The translations under genes were made by a program, and so were the position numbers. From Orychophragmus violaceus (taxonomy: Eukaryota; Streptophyta; Magnoliopsida; Brassicales; Brassicaceae): a DNA stretch of 64,000 bases. The stretch is from assembly GCA_030180135.1 (NCBI GenBank), contig CM058232.1:97638630-97702629 (forward strand). Direction: 5' to 3'. This document shows positions 1-10,117 of this stretch, piece by piece (the stretch's first letter is position 1; each line of letters begins with the position of its first letter). The notes below the pieces were generated by a model that ran no database searches, was not told the DNA's origin, and saw nothing but the letters and a program-made list of their open reading frames with translations.

Positions 1-1056
1 CCGGCCGAATCGGGTCGGGTTTAACCATGTTTTACCAACTTGGGCTCTAGACCGTCTTTCCACTCTGGGCCGACCTAAATTCCTGAATAGGCCTTTTAAG
101 AAAAGTGCTAACCTTGACTCCAACAATAAGCCCCCCCTAGTGCGGCGACTCACCTAAGTCGTTGTTTGCGATGAAATTTACTAGGTTTGAGAAGTAATTT
201 TGGTGGGCCTCATCATTCATCGTGACAAGCCTTCCTGGCCCAGATAGACAATCCGCTTTTAGCTGGGGGAAAACCGGAGTGAATAAAATTGATTTGGTTC
301 GGTGAAGAATCATTTTGATTCGATTTCGACAGCCAGAACCGCATCGGTTTTTTAACCTAACCGGCTGAGAGGTGAGGGAAACGAGGCGTCTTCTAGGTAA
401 TCATGATCCCTGTTAGTGGGCGCGAGGAACGAAGCGTCTCTTATAGCAGCTTCTCGAGCATGATGCCTCCATTTTCTCTATATATTCTCCCTTCATTCCT
501 CACTTCATCATTTCTACTCGAGTGAAGAAGATCTGAGGTAATTTTCGCTCTCCACCGGTTTTATTTTCCGATTAGCTTGCCATCGTTGCTCAGCTGTAGG
601 TTTATAGGGTTTAGATCCTCCCCATACTTTATCGTTTTATCCTCTCTGTTCTTCGTAAGTATGTCGTTGGTCCGTTGCTCGGGAAGCAAAGATAAGGAAG
701 TTGTCCCTGTATCGTCTGACGATGGTTCGTCAAGTCGTCAAGGCGCTACTTCCGATTCATCATCTACCAGTACCTCTTCCGACTTGCGAGGACATCCTGG
801 GCGTCACATGGTTGACAAGCTTATACGTCGTCGCGAAATATCTCGTCAAACCGACGCCGCAGAAGGTTCAAGTCGGGAAGACTTTGCAATTCCGAAACTT
901 CGGGACTCTGATCCAGAAGATCCTGATGAAGATGATGTCGTTGTTGAGAGAGAATATTCCGACATTGATAACGATGATGACGACGTCCTTCCTGAATTGT
1001 CGGTGGCTCCCAAGGAGGCGTACATCAATGTATTTGAGACTCGATCTACCGTGAAA
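1..1056 (-). mobile_element. Truncated Tat-type Ty3/gypsy element (second copy)
   Basis: This stretch repeats 1504-2558 with scattered substitutions. It contains the end of an LTR (1-125, ending CCAACA), the polypurine-tract side of the internal region, a TATA-like promoter near 476-484 and the first part of the antisense ORF. Similarity stops at 1056 inside that ORF. About 20 bases of unrelated sequence follow before the LTR of the main element at 1077. The remainder lies outside the window to the left. I infer an older, broken copy of the same family next to which the second copy inserted. Confidence 0.8.
661..1056 (+). pseudogene. Truncated antisense ORF of the Tat-type element (copy 1)
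   Basis: The reading frame starts at the ATG in 'MSLVRCSG' and encodes the Ser/Asp/Glu-rich N-terminal part found again at 2163-2558. It ends where homology is lost at about 1056. The frame runs on to 1143 only by reading into the neighbouring LTR. It lacks the conserved hydrophobic domain that follows in the copy at 2163, so it is a fragment. Confidence 0.7.
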
Positions 1057-1071
1057 TTTTTTGAGCTCAAC

Positions 1072-1076
1072 CCATT
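1072..1076. repeat. Target site duplication CCATT (left)
   Basis: CCATT directly precedes the LTR start TGTAAGATC at 1077 and is repeated directly after the other LTR at 24770-24774. The 5-bp duplication is as expected for a Ty3-type integration and ties the two LTRs 23 kb apart into one element. Confidence 0.85.
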
Positions 1077-1628
1077 TGTAAGATCTCAACTCGGTCTATC
1101 CGAAGATATCAAGAGTTTTAGGGTTTTTCTTAAGGGATTCTAAAAGAGGATTTAAGAACACGGTGAGAATATGGAAATTAGGGTTTCGCTTTAGGTTTCC
1201 GAGATGGAATAAAGCAGCGTAGAAGAATGTTTAAGTTGCCGAAGAGAGATTAGGTCAAAGTTGATTTGCTAAGTCTCTTAGGCAAAAAATATTATGAAAA
1301 GCGTATTCCTTATTGAATAACGAGGTTCCCTTTTATAGGGTTTAAAGTCGGTTTAACCATCTAAAAGGAAATTAAGATAAATACGAACTTTTCCTAATAT
1401 CTCGGCATCGAATATCGGGATATTTTCCTTATATGAATGCCGCAATATCTCATGCCGATTTATCTTTAAATGATTCGCATCCTTCCGAAACCCTAGATGT
1501 AAGCCGGCCGAACCGGGTCGGGTTTAACCATGTTTTACCGACTTGGGCTCTAGACCGTATTTCCATTCTGGGCCGACCTAAATTCCTGAATAGACCTTTT
1601 AAGGAAAGTGCTAACCTTGACTCTAACA
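1077..1628 (-). repeat. 3' LTR of the Tat-type element
   Basis: Starts TGTAAGATC and ends CTCTAACA on the plus strand. It matches 24216-24769 almost base for base over about 552 bp. The other copy starts TTTAAG, a substitution in the terminal dinucleotide. It includes the GGCCGAACCGGGTCGGG block also seen at position 1. Confidence 0.85.
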
Positions 1629-1630
1629 AT

Positions 1631-1642
1631 AAGCCCCCCCAG
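1631..1642 (-). other. Polypurine tract of the Tat-type element
   Basis: Just inside the 3' LTR the minus strand reads a G-rich purine run (C7 on the plus strand at 1634-1640). This is the position where plus-strand DNA priming is expected. Confidence 0.6.
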
Positions 1643-1978
1643 TGCGGCGACTCACCTAAGTCGTTGTTTGCGATGAAATTTACTAGGTTTGAGAAGTAAT
1701 TTTGGTGGGCCTCATCATTCATCATGACAAGCCTTCCTGGCCCAGATAGACAGTACGCTTTTAGCTGGGGGAAAACCGGCGTGAATCAAATTGATTTGGT
1801 TCGGTGAAGAATCATTTTGACTCGATTTCGACAGCCAGAACTGCATCGGTTTTTTAACCTAACCGGCTGAGAGGTGCGGGAAACGAGGCGTCATCTAGGT
1901 AATCATGATCCCTGTTAGTGGGCGCGAGGAACGAAGCGTCTCTTATAGCAGCTTCTCGAGCACGATGCCTCCATTTTC

Positions 1979-2162
1979 TCTATATATTCTCCCTTCATTC
2001 CTCACTTCATCATTTCTACTCGAGTGAAGAAGATCTGAGGTAATTTTCGCTCTCCACCGGTTTTATTTTCCGATTAGCTTGCCATCGTTGCTCAGCTGTA
2101 GGTTTATAGGGTTTAGATCCTCCCCATACTTTATCGTTTTATCCTCTCTGTTCTTCGTAAGT
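1979..2162 (+). promoter_or_regulatory. Putative promoter and 5' UTR intron for the antisense ORF
   Basis: A TATATATT box at 1981-1988 lies about 50 bp upstream of a candidate 5' UTR. A GAG|GTAATT donor near 2039 and a TGCTCAG acceptor near 2095 would remove a small intron. That leaves the ATG at 2163 (MSLVRCSG) as the natural start; the more upstream ATG at 2079 would lie inside this intron. The same layout is kept in the copy at 476-660. The splice sites are read by eye and are an inference. Confidence 0.5.
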
Positions 2163-3576
2163 ATGTCGTTGGTCCGTTGCTCGGGAAGCAAAGATAAGGA
2201 AGTTGTCCATGTATCGTCTGACGATGGTTCGTCAAGTCGTCAAGGCGCTACTTCCGATTCATCATCTACCAGTACCTCTTCCGACTTGCGAGGACATCCT
2301 GGGCGTCACATGGTTGACGAGCTTATACGTCGTCGCGAAATATCTCGTCAAACCGACGCCGCGGAAGGTTCAAGTCGGGAAGACTTTGCAATTCCGCAAC
2401 TTTGGGACTCTGATCCAGAAGATCCTGATGAAGATGATGTCGTTGTTGAGAGAGAATATTCCGACATTGATAACGATGACGACGACGTCCTTCCTGAATT
2501 GTCGGTGGCTCCCAAGGAGGCGTACATCAATGTATTTGAGACTCGATCTACCGTGAAATCGGTAACTTCTACACTCCAGGGGTGCGGCGCCGATCCGAGG
2601 ATCAAATTTATCATCCCTTGTACGCTAGATCGCCCTTGGACTCCTCCACCCGGCTACATGACTTTGTACGAGTCTTATTTTATTAACACCGATGCCGGGG
2701 GTTGTCGCTGCTGGTTTCCCCTTCCCGACTTGCTGGTCTCTTACTGTCACCGTCGCGAGATCGCCATTTCCCAACTCTCTGCTGTCGCGATTCGTCATAT
2801 GGTGGGTCTTCTTGTCCTTGGAGCCGAAGCCGATTTAACCTCTGTCAGCGTCTTTGAAGAGATGACTTCTATCAATCCTATGACGAAGACTGGTCCAGGA
2901 TGCTTTGCGGTTAAGTCGAAGAGGGGTCATCGTGTAATAACGGATGCACCGAGCAAAATCAGGAGCTGGCAAATATATTATTTTTACGTCGAGCTGACTT
3001 CTTTGGTCGTTCCCGACGAACATAAGGAACTTATCAGATCGTTGTGGAATACGAACTTTGGTAGATATCGTTCTAAGCTTGTCGTTCAGTCTACGAGTTA
3101 TTTACTTAATTTTTGTTTTATTGTTGCAGTGCATCATCCATTCCTCAAGCATTACCCGTATAACTTCTTTCCGATCCTCGAGAAGATCCAAGCTCTCGGC
3201 CTCCACAAGTGGTCAGACCTTACTCGGGAGCGCATTACCAACTCTCTCTCGCGAATCTCAAAAGGTATGTCTCTTTTAGGTTCACGAAAGGCGGTGTCTC
3301 CCATTCCGACTCCTGATCATTTTTCTCTGTATTCCAGTTAAGTGGGATACTAAAACCAAAGTTACTCCGGATCAATTAGTGAAGCCAAGGAGGATGGGAA
3401 AAGTGAAGAGGATTGTATCCGGCGACTATTCGCAGAAGATTTCATCCAATCCTTCTTCCTTAACCAAACCGCCAAAGGAAAAAGACACGACCAAGCGGCC
3501 AGATTGTCCTGGACTGTGTAGGATCGTTCGAAGAGGCTGGCTACTTAACACATCGATTGAGTGTGACTGGAAGTAA
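2163..3576 (+). CDS. Antisense, intron-containing ORF of a Tat-type retrotransposon (putative gypsy-type transposon domain)
   Basis: The plus-strand frame runs opposite to the element's gag-pol. The N-terminal ~130 residues are Ser- and Asp/Glu-rich. A conserved block follows with 'PPPGYMTLYESYF', 'FPLPDLLVSYCHRREIAISQL' (part) and 'KIRSWQIYYFYVELTSL', resembling the plant 'putative gypsy type transposon' family (Pfam Transposase_28, from memory). Likely introns are 3061-3129 (GTAGAT to TTGCAG, 69 bp) and 3265-3337 (GTATGT to TTCCAG, 73 bp). Both junctions keep the frame, leading to a Lys-rich tail. Beyond about 3490 the frame reads antisense RNase H sequence to a stop at 3576, so the true C terminus was removed by the internal deletion. 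Function unknown; extra ORFs in this position are known from Tat/Ogre-type elements. Confidence 0.65.
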
Positions 3577-4362
3577 GGTCGTAGCTTCCGTGCTGAGATA
3601 ACGACATCGCGAGGTATCTGGTCTCGGCCCCATTCATCGTCTTGCTTACGTAAAAGATCGGCTTTTGCTCTCCTCGATCTTCTCGAACCAATACACCGCT
3701 GACTGCAGTCGTCGAGACCGCGATGTACAGGAAGAGTGTCTCGCCGTTTTCGGGTTTCGATAGTATTGGTGGGTTTGATAAGTAGTCCTTGAGCTGAATG
3801 AATGCCTCTTGACACTTGTCATCCCATATGAACCTTTTATTTCCCCGGAGGAGCTCATAGAAAGGCAAACATTTATCCGTCGAACGAGATATGAATATGT
3901 TCAGGGCGGCTATGCGACCGGTTAGACGATGTACCTCTCGTGTATTTTTGGGAGATGGTAAGTCGATTATTGCCGAGATCTGTTTTGGATTAGCTTCTAT
4001 CCCTCTCAGGGTAACCACGTATCCGAGGAATTCGCCTGATGTTACTCCAAACGTACATTTGGCCGGGTTAAGCTTCATTCCATATGGATTGAGGATGTTA
4101 AAACATTCCTTCAGATGGCCGACATGCTGAGAGGCGACTAAAGATTTAACCAACATGTCGTCAATGTAAACCTCCATCGTCGTGCCGAGCTGTCCTGCGA
4201 ACATTCGATTAACCAATCGTTGGTATGTAGCGCCGGCGTTTTTGAGACCGAATGGCATGACCTTGTAGCAATAAGTCATGCTTTCAGTAATGAATGCCGT
4301 CTTCTCTCGATCATCTGGGTTCATGAGAATTTGATTGTATCCTGAAAATGCATCCATGAATG
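3490..4362 (-). pseudogene. Tat-type element: C-terminal RT and truncated RNase H
   Basis: The frame resumes exactly at the Athila insertion point with 'MDAFSGYNQILM', followed by 'MPFGLKNAGATYQRLVNRMF' and the catalytic 'VYIDDMLVKS'. It then enters RNase H ('FIWDDKCQEAFIQLKDYL', 'LYIAVSTTAVSGVLVRED'). The main frame stops at 3545, but a second frame continues 'RKLRPYFQSHSI' and 'RTILHSPGQSGRL' to about 3490, which marks a frameshift. All further RNase H and the whole integrase are missing. The other half of the RT is at 14461-14078, displaced by 9.7 kb. Confidence 0.85.
4358..4362. repeat. Target site duplication GAATG (left, Athila-like composite)
   Basis: GAATG precedes the first LTR base at 4363 and recurs at 14078-14082 immediately after the last LTR base. 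It frames the whole 9715-bp insertion inside the RT gene of the Tat-type element. Confidence 0.9.
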
Positions 4363-5544
4363 TGATAGGTCAAGAATTATCCCTATTCTACTGCAAGTTC
4401 ACAGTTAATGCAATTATAGTATAAGAGGTATCAAATCCCACAGAGACTCTCAGTCACACGATAGATTATAAGTAATTCAAATTAAGCTAAACGAAACAGA
4501 TTGTAAAGCAGTAAACAAAATAGCAAGTAAACAGATCAAGCGAGGTGGATGTAAGCAATCAGACAAAGGCGTTAGGTTTCGGGAATTTCTCAGGTTATCA
4601 GGAAATCAGATTAACAAACAATCATGATTCAATCTATGGGCGTTCTTGAACTAGAATCACAGAAGTAAAACTAACCAGCTTTCGCTGCGATAATTATCTA
4701 TATCTAACAACCTAGCAGACCAACTTTCGTTGCGAATCCTAGAGTTCTAGACATGCATTAATTCCAAGTTTGTTTGTTCACAACTTCTCTAAACCAAATT
4801 TCTTTGCGAATAAATAAGTTGCTCACCTAAATCAGATCTAATTAATTAACCAACTGTCGTTGTGTAAATCAACCTAATATCAATAATCTAAGTGGCTAGT
4901 TCAGATTAAGCGTTAAGAACGATTTAGATGAAGAACTAGATGATAGATCCTAATCAATCAATTATTCTAACATTCCTTCAAATCCCTAATGAGAGTCCCT
5001 AACCTAACAAGAAATCTACTCAGACATAGCAATCATGACAGATAACATGGTCAAAATAAATATCATATAATAATTAGAAAGAGTAAGAACAAAGGTTCGA
5101 ATCTTGTCTCTCTCGAGCATAAGATCAGCCCCAAATCTCCTAATCTCCAGAACAAAACTAGAATCAAACTTAGAATGAAAACTTAGCCTAAACAGTGGCT
5201 GTAAAACCTAATAAAAAGCTAAAACACGATTTGGGTCACTTTGTAATTATGATAAACTTCTGGGTCAAGTTGTAAATCTTCATTAATCTGCCAAATCCTC
5301 TGGTCCGCGAACTGTGTCGACCGACACAACAGTGGTGTCGATCGACACCGACATCAGATATCGGCAATGACTTCTTCTTCTCGGGCAAATGCTCTAAAAT
5401 ACTCCAGAATGTGCCATAATGTCCAAGTAAACTCCAAATGTGGTAAAACATGTAAATTACCTGAAAGGACTCGATAAACAGTGTAAATGACTCTAAAACA
5501 CCCTTATATCATGGCTTAAAACAGGTAAAAACCATGATATATCA
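4363..5544 (-). repeat. LTR A (3' LTR) of the Athila-like element
   Basis: The 1182-bp LTR begins TGATAGGTCAAGAATTAT and ends ACCATGATATATCA. Its length equals LTR B and sequence differences are few, which suggests a fairly young insertion. It carries one pair of the 14-bp palindrome at 5314-5348. Confidence 0.9.
5314..5348. repeat. Paired 14-bp palindrome in LTR A
   Basis: Two near-palindromes, GTGTCGACCGACAC and GTGTCGATCGACAC, have centres 21 bp apart. In the sense (minus) direction the perfect palindrome comes first and the GGTCGAC form second. Confidence 0.9.
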
Positions 5545-5556
5545 ACTCCCCCACAC
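5545..5556 (-). other. Polypurine tract of the Athila-like element
   Basis: Minus strand reads GTGTGGGGGAGT directly against the 3' LTR. The same tract is repeated at 13084-13095, next to LTR B. Confidence 0.7.
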
Positions 5557-6878
5557 TTAGCTCTTGCTTGCCCTCAAGCAAGTAAAGAACTAAAGTATAA
5601 GAAAAGAGGTTTGAAAACAACAGAAACTCATTTCGTCCTAGGAACTTTCGCATTCACATTCACATAGTAAACCACTAAAAACTTTCCCACATAACTCAAG
5701 ACCACAATATACTCCCCCCACACTTAGCAACATTCCCAAGTAAACTCCACAATCAAGTTAGGACACTCAAGTTCACCACACTAGCCTCTGTATACAATTA
5801 GGTGCGGTCTCACAGAGGGAGTATCGAATCAAAGGACACATGGACTCAACCAATTCAGTATCTGACCACCAAACTGTCGGTTTCTGGTTTCTTTCTTTTC
5901 CCTTTCTCCTTTAGCACTGATTTTTCCCCACTGGGTATCATTTTTATTTATTTATCAGTGCTCTTCCCTTTTTATTGGGGATTACTTTGGACACATTCCA
6001 TGAATGCACATGAAGTAATAGTGTTTGCTACTACTCCCGTGACCACTTCGGAGCTACTAGCTCATCCTCAATTTATTATTATTATTTTTTTTACTTTCAA
6101 GGGAGGGGAAAATCAGAAACCATACTTAAGAACAAGATCATAGACTGTGCCAAATACATCAAAGGAATCCGACCCAAAGATTACCAAGCCCATAAGCGAG
6201 AAATTTAAGTCAATATTAAGTGAGGCTAGTAGTGGATCCTCTGAATACCTGGTTAGATATGGGTGTCCTTGATAGGTTGATCTGTTTAGGGTTTTCCAAC
6301 AGTCATAGAGGCTCTGCAAGTCTGTCCAATGGTTACTTAGCTCCTGTTCAAGCGAAAAATTTCCTCGGAAAATCATAGTTTCATACAAAATTTTGACTCA
6401 ATAAAACAGTTTTGAAAAAAACAAAGACTGACTATAAGAAATAGAAAACGATGTCAGTAACCACCTTCCCCACACTTGAATAACACTGTCCCCAGTGTTA
6501 CCGAGTATAGAGGAAGTTAAATAAAAGGCGAGAATTTTGTGAAAACTGAGAAAAATGTGTTCTTACCTTCTGTCGCGAATGGTGTCGACCGACACACAAC
6601 TTGTATCGATCGACACGCTGCGAATATAACAGTATTAATTCGACAGAGTTGAACAGGATCCGAAAGTAGTTGTCTTAGTCACACAATTTCTCCATTGTCA
6701 ATGCTGTCAGATCACTCAGAAACAAGTCAAAAGCAACGACATAGATATAAAGGAGTTCCACAAAGTTCAACCCAAATTAAAACATGAAAACTGACTCAAA
6801 CAAACGCAAAGCAGACGCAAGAAAAATGAAAAATGAAAAGTGAAACAAACTCAGGGAAATGCTAGGATCATGGAAGAA
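5557..6878 (-). other. 3' untranslated region of the Athila-like element
   Basis: No supported gene here; frames are short and run over simple sequence. The left part to about 6271 is the segment duplicated at 13084-13802. A second PPT-like stretch (CCCCACACTT) occurs near 6470. One palindrome pair sits at 6582-6616. Confidence 0.7.
6582..6616. repeat. Paired 14-bp palindrome, Athila 3' region
   Basis: GTGTCGACCGACAC and GTATCGATCGACAC have centres at 6588.5 and 6609.5, 21 bp apart. Polarity is as in the LTR pair. Confidence 0.85.
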
Positions 6879-8373
6879 CTAAGAATCAGAATCATCGTCG
6901 TCTCCCTCCTGTGGTGTGGGTGATCTCTGACGTCTGCGACTGTGCGAAGGACATGTGCAGGTGCAGCTGAAGGCTCTAGCAATACCACTCCAAAGTGATC
7001 GAACTGTGTCCATCAGGAACTTCATGTGTGGATCCGCATCGTAACCAGGAAGTGGTGGAGGTGCATCTAATGGAAGAACCCAATGCGGATGTGCGTGTGG
7101 ACCCCCAGCAGGGTCAGGAACAGGCTCGTCTGCAGCAGGAGTTGGAGCAGCCTGGGAAGAAGAAGCTCCTCTGCGGGAACGAGCAGCAGGTGGCTTCCTC
7201 ACAAGCCTCGGATCAGGTCGGAAATGCAGGTCGTCCTGTGTATCTATCGATAACGGTGCGTGTCGTATGTCAACCGTGCGCTCCTTCACTCCATCTCTGA
7301 AGCACCAAATCAAACCTAGCTTCAGCCAGGTCGCACTCAACAAGTGCTCCTCATCAATCTCAGCGAAAGACTGCTCGCAGCTATAATCATGTAATGGTAT
7401 CCTGAAATGCTGGAAGATCGGTGTCAAAAGACTCCCCACTGACTCCGTCATACCTTTCCCATAACCTCTGAATGGCTTCGTCTGTAGTGTGACTAAATGC
7501 TCTGCAAATACCGCACCCAGGTTGGTCCTCTCAAAAGGACCATCGTGCTCATACTCATGGGAACACATATGTCCCACTGCTGGATGGAGTAGTACCAACT
7601 CCTGCATCCTCATCTTGTTCGGCTCCATCTTGCACTGGAGAGTGTTAGCCAAGACACGTACGACATAGCGCAGAACTGAATGTCGTAAATCCTTCATATT
7701 TGTATCACTGGCGAAATAGGGTGTAGAACCGAAGTTACCCCAAAACTTCTCAAGGTCAGGAAAGATCTCTGGAAGCGTAGCATGTGTGTAACCTATCTTG
7801 AAACCATAAATAGCACAGAGGTCTCGCATTGGCAGTCTGTATCTCTTGCCATGTACCATGAAACACAAATGACCTTCCTGTGCATTCTTGGCATTCCAGT
7901 CTCTGTACGTAACTCCCACTGTAGCCATAAACTAGCGTACCAACTCTGGATACAGAGCATGTCAGACATAAAGGCATTGTACCCAGACCCATCCTCCTCA
8001 AACATGCCACAACCTCCTCCTGCATACCAGTCATCCTCAGAAAGTCAGGGCTTACCAGCTTCGTAGGCTCAATCGTAACATCGCACCACCCATTGTAAAA
8101 CAGAGTGTCATACTCATCCCAGGTTTCCAACACGTCCCTGTGGAGACAGTCATTACTAAGCACAACCCGCCTGGCTGGCTTACCCCACACTTTCTCTGTG
8201 AAAATCTTCACTCCTTCGTCTCTGGGCCATGGGTGTGTAGGAAACTCAGCAGGTATCTGTGGAGAGTCCAGAGGAGACTGAGGAGTCATAGGAGGAGGTG
8301 GCTCTGCTGGTGCTGCCGGTGCTGAACCAGATGAACTTGCTGCATCTGTGCGGTTCTTCTTCTTTGGAGGCAT
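6879..8373 (-). pseudogene. ATHILA-type 3' ORF (ATHILA ORF-1 family), frameshifted
   Basis: The frame opens at the ATG of 'MPPKKKNRTDAASSSGSAP' (8373), a basic then Ser/Pro-rich start. It continues to about 7960 and then shifts frame. The downstream frame holds 'HGKRYRLPMRDLCAIYGFKIG', a His/Cys-containing middle and a Pro-rich, acidic C terminus ending at 6879. The pattern '(Y)RLPMRDLCAIYGF' is typical of the ATHILA ORF-1 family located 3' of pol in Athila elements. Function in the family is not established. At least one, probably two, frameshifts break it. A decayed palindrome pair is embedded in the coding part at 7240-7274. The upstream in-frame ATGs to 8517 encode only a hydrophobic stretch and are unlikely starts. 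Confidence 0.65.
7240..7274. repeat. Decayed palindrome pair inside the ATHILA-type ORF
   Basis: GTATCTATCGATAA and GTGTCGTATGTCAAC have centres about 21 bp apart and sit within coding sequence. They resemble a mutated GTGTCGATCGACAC pair. Because each half has several mismatches, this is a weak call. Confidence 0.4.
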
Positions 8374-8909
8374 CCGTGAGCAAAAATCAGAACAAAAGCA
8401 TGAGATTATTTGAAAAATCAGAAACAAACTCATCAAAACCTCAATCAACAACATAAGCAGCATCAAACAGAGCAGTAGAAACAATTCATTCACGTTTTTA
8501 TTTCCACATTTTCGCACAAAATCACAAGTTCAATCATAAAACCAAAATTTTCAAAAAATTGCAAAATCAGTCATGAAAACTACCTAGGCATCACCATTCC
8601 ACTACCAAACAACCTAAATCAGTGCTATTTCACCACGAGATTAAGAAATGAAAGCCAAAATCGAATTTTTACCTTTGTAACCGAATCTGAAAAGTTAAGA
8701 TTAAGAGCTCATACCTTGTTTTCGACACAAATGGATAGTGGATAATGATAGAGGGTGAAAATCCGCCTAAGATAGGCTTTTGAATCGTCAGATTCGGTTA
8801 AGAAATGAAGGAGAACGAGTTTTTGAGAGAATTCTCGTCTATGGAGGTTTTCTGTGAAATGAAGAACAGCCGCGAAGAAGAAAAAGAAAAACTTACCTCG
8901 GGACGATTC

Positions 8910-8944
8910 ATGTCGACCGACACACTATCCATGTCGATCGACAC
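8910..8944. repeat. Paired 14-bp palindrome
   Basis: ATGTCGACCGACAC and ATGTCGATCGACAC have centres at 8916.5 and 8937.5, spaced 21 bp. Confidence 0.88.
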
Positions 8945-9053
8945 GGTGTTTAAAATTTGAACCGGTCAGAGTGGTCTAACCGAGGTCAGACCTCGATTCT
9001 GGGAAAAAGTGGATCGATCGACCCGAATAGCCAGATCGACCTTAATGTCCATT

Positions 9054-9088
9054 GTGTCGATCGTCACGGCTCTTATGTCGATCGACAT
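9054..9088. repeat. Paired 14-bp palindrome
   Basis: GTGTCGATCGTCAC and ATGTCGATCGACAT have centres at 9060.5 and 9081.5, spaced 21 bp. Confidence 0.88.
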
Positions 9089-9373
9089 AGTGCAATCCTG
9101 TCGCTAGATTTCCCTGTGAAGACTCAAGAAAACAAAAACGAAAAAAATTAAAATGAAAACTCATATGTACAGACTCACTAGTGGGTTGCCTCCCACTCAG
9201 CGCTTGTTTTAAGTCATTAGCTTGACTGTGGCACATGGTCAGACGTCAGGTGGTTTCGCCAAGGGCAGAGCGTGCCTTTGCGAAATTCTTCTCATCCATG
9301 GTGGCGTATATGCATTGTGTGCATGAAATTGACCAAGGAACTTGGGGATTACAGCAAGGTAAGGTGGAACATT

Positions 9374-10117
9374 TCACTTTCTGACCCTATTCCCTGCAAA
9401 ATCATCATCAGAGTTAGCATACTCAAGGCCAGAAGATACATACCTTGGCTTTATCGGAAGTGACTTATGTGAGATGTTCGGAGCCTTCTTCTTAAGAGCA
9501 TGTACATGCTTTGAAGATGTTAGAGCATGCTCAGCATGAACTACCATCTTCTCCTCTCCAATCGAAGTCTCGGGTTCTATCTCAACACTGAAACTTTGTC
9601 CATCAATAGTGGATCTCTGCAAACCATCCATCTTGAATTGCAAAGGTTTATCTCCCAGGTGGAGATCAATCAGACTTTGCCTCACATCAATTACAGCTCC
9701 AGCAGTAGCTAAGAATGATCTTCCAAGCAGAATGGGATCATCTGGCTCAATCTCATACTTCAGCACCATAAATTATGTTGGAATAAAGTGATTCCCAACT
9801 CTGAGAGGGATGTTCTCAAGAACTCCTTCTGGATATCTTTTCGATCGATCAGCTAGGACAAGAGCGATCCTAGTGGGATGGAAATCCATCAGTCTCAATC
9901 TCACAGCCACAGAGTATGGCATGAGATTTATACTTGAGCCAAGATCACACAAAGACCTCTTGAATCTGTCTTTGTAGATAGAACAATCTAACATAAAACC
10001 ACCTGGATCCTTAAGCTTCTCAGGAATCCTACCATGAATAACCGCATCGCGTACTTCAGAGACCATCAAGACGCTTTCTTCTTCAGTCATGTTACTAGAA
10101 ATTAGGTCTGTAACCAT
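9374..10117 (-). pseudogene. Athila-like aspartic protease (retropepsin) with in-frame stop
   Basis: The frame contains 'KDRFKRSLCDLGSSINLMPY', where DLGSS is the Athila form of the retropepsin D-T/L-G active site, then 'GNHFIPT', a stop codon near 9773, and in the same frame 'LKYEIEPDDPILLGRSFLAT', the flap/second half of the fold. A one-base deletion at the gag-protease boundary ('AVKNIPMVR' to 'MVTDLISS') puts the protease out of frame with gag. The RT expected directly downstream is missing. Confidence 0.8.

Larger units (their letters stand above)
8374..9373 (-). other. Non-coding segment at the Athila pol deletion
   Basis: No intact ORF. On the minus strand around 9225-9175 it reads '...QALSGRQPTSE', a phrase I associate with the end of Athila pol. 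This suggests the 3' tip of pol survived while RT, RNase H and integrase were lost near 9374. Two palindrome pairs lie at 8910-8944 and 9054-9088, with a weaker TCGATCGAC-like site near 9012-9024. Confidence 0.55.

Noticed and set aside
577..1143. 188-codon frame starting MPSLLSCRF (and the same start at 2079)
   Set aside because: The ATG lies in a probable 5' UTR intron, and the copy-1 frame ends by running into an LTR. I use the ATG in MSLVRCSG instead.
9838..9850. CGATCGATC site in the Athila protease region
   Set aside because: Single, without a partner 20-23 bp away, and explained by conserved coding sequence (ADRSKRYPEG).
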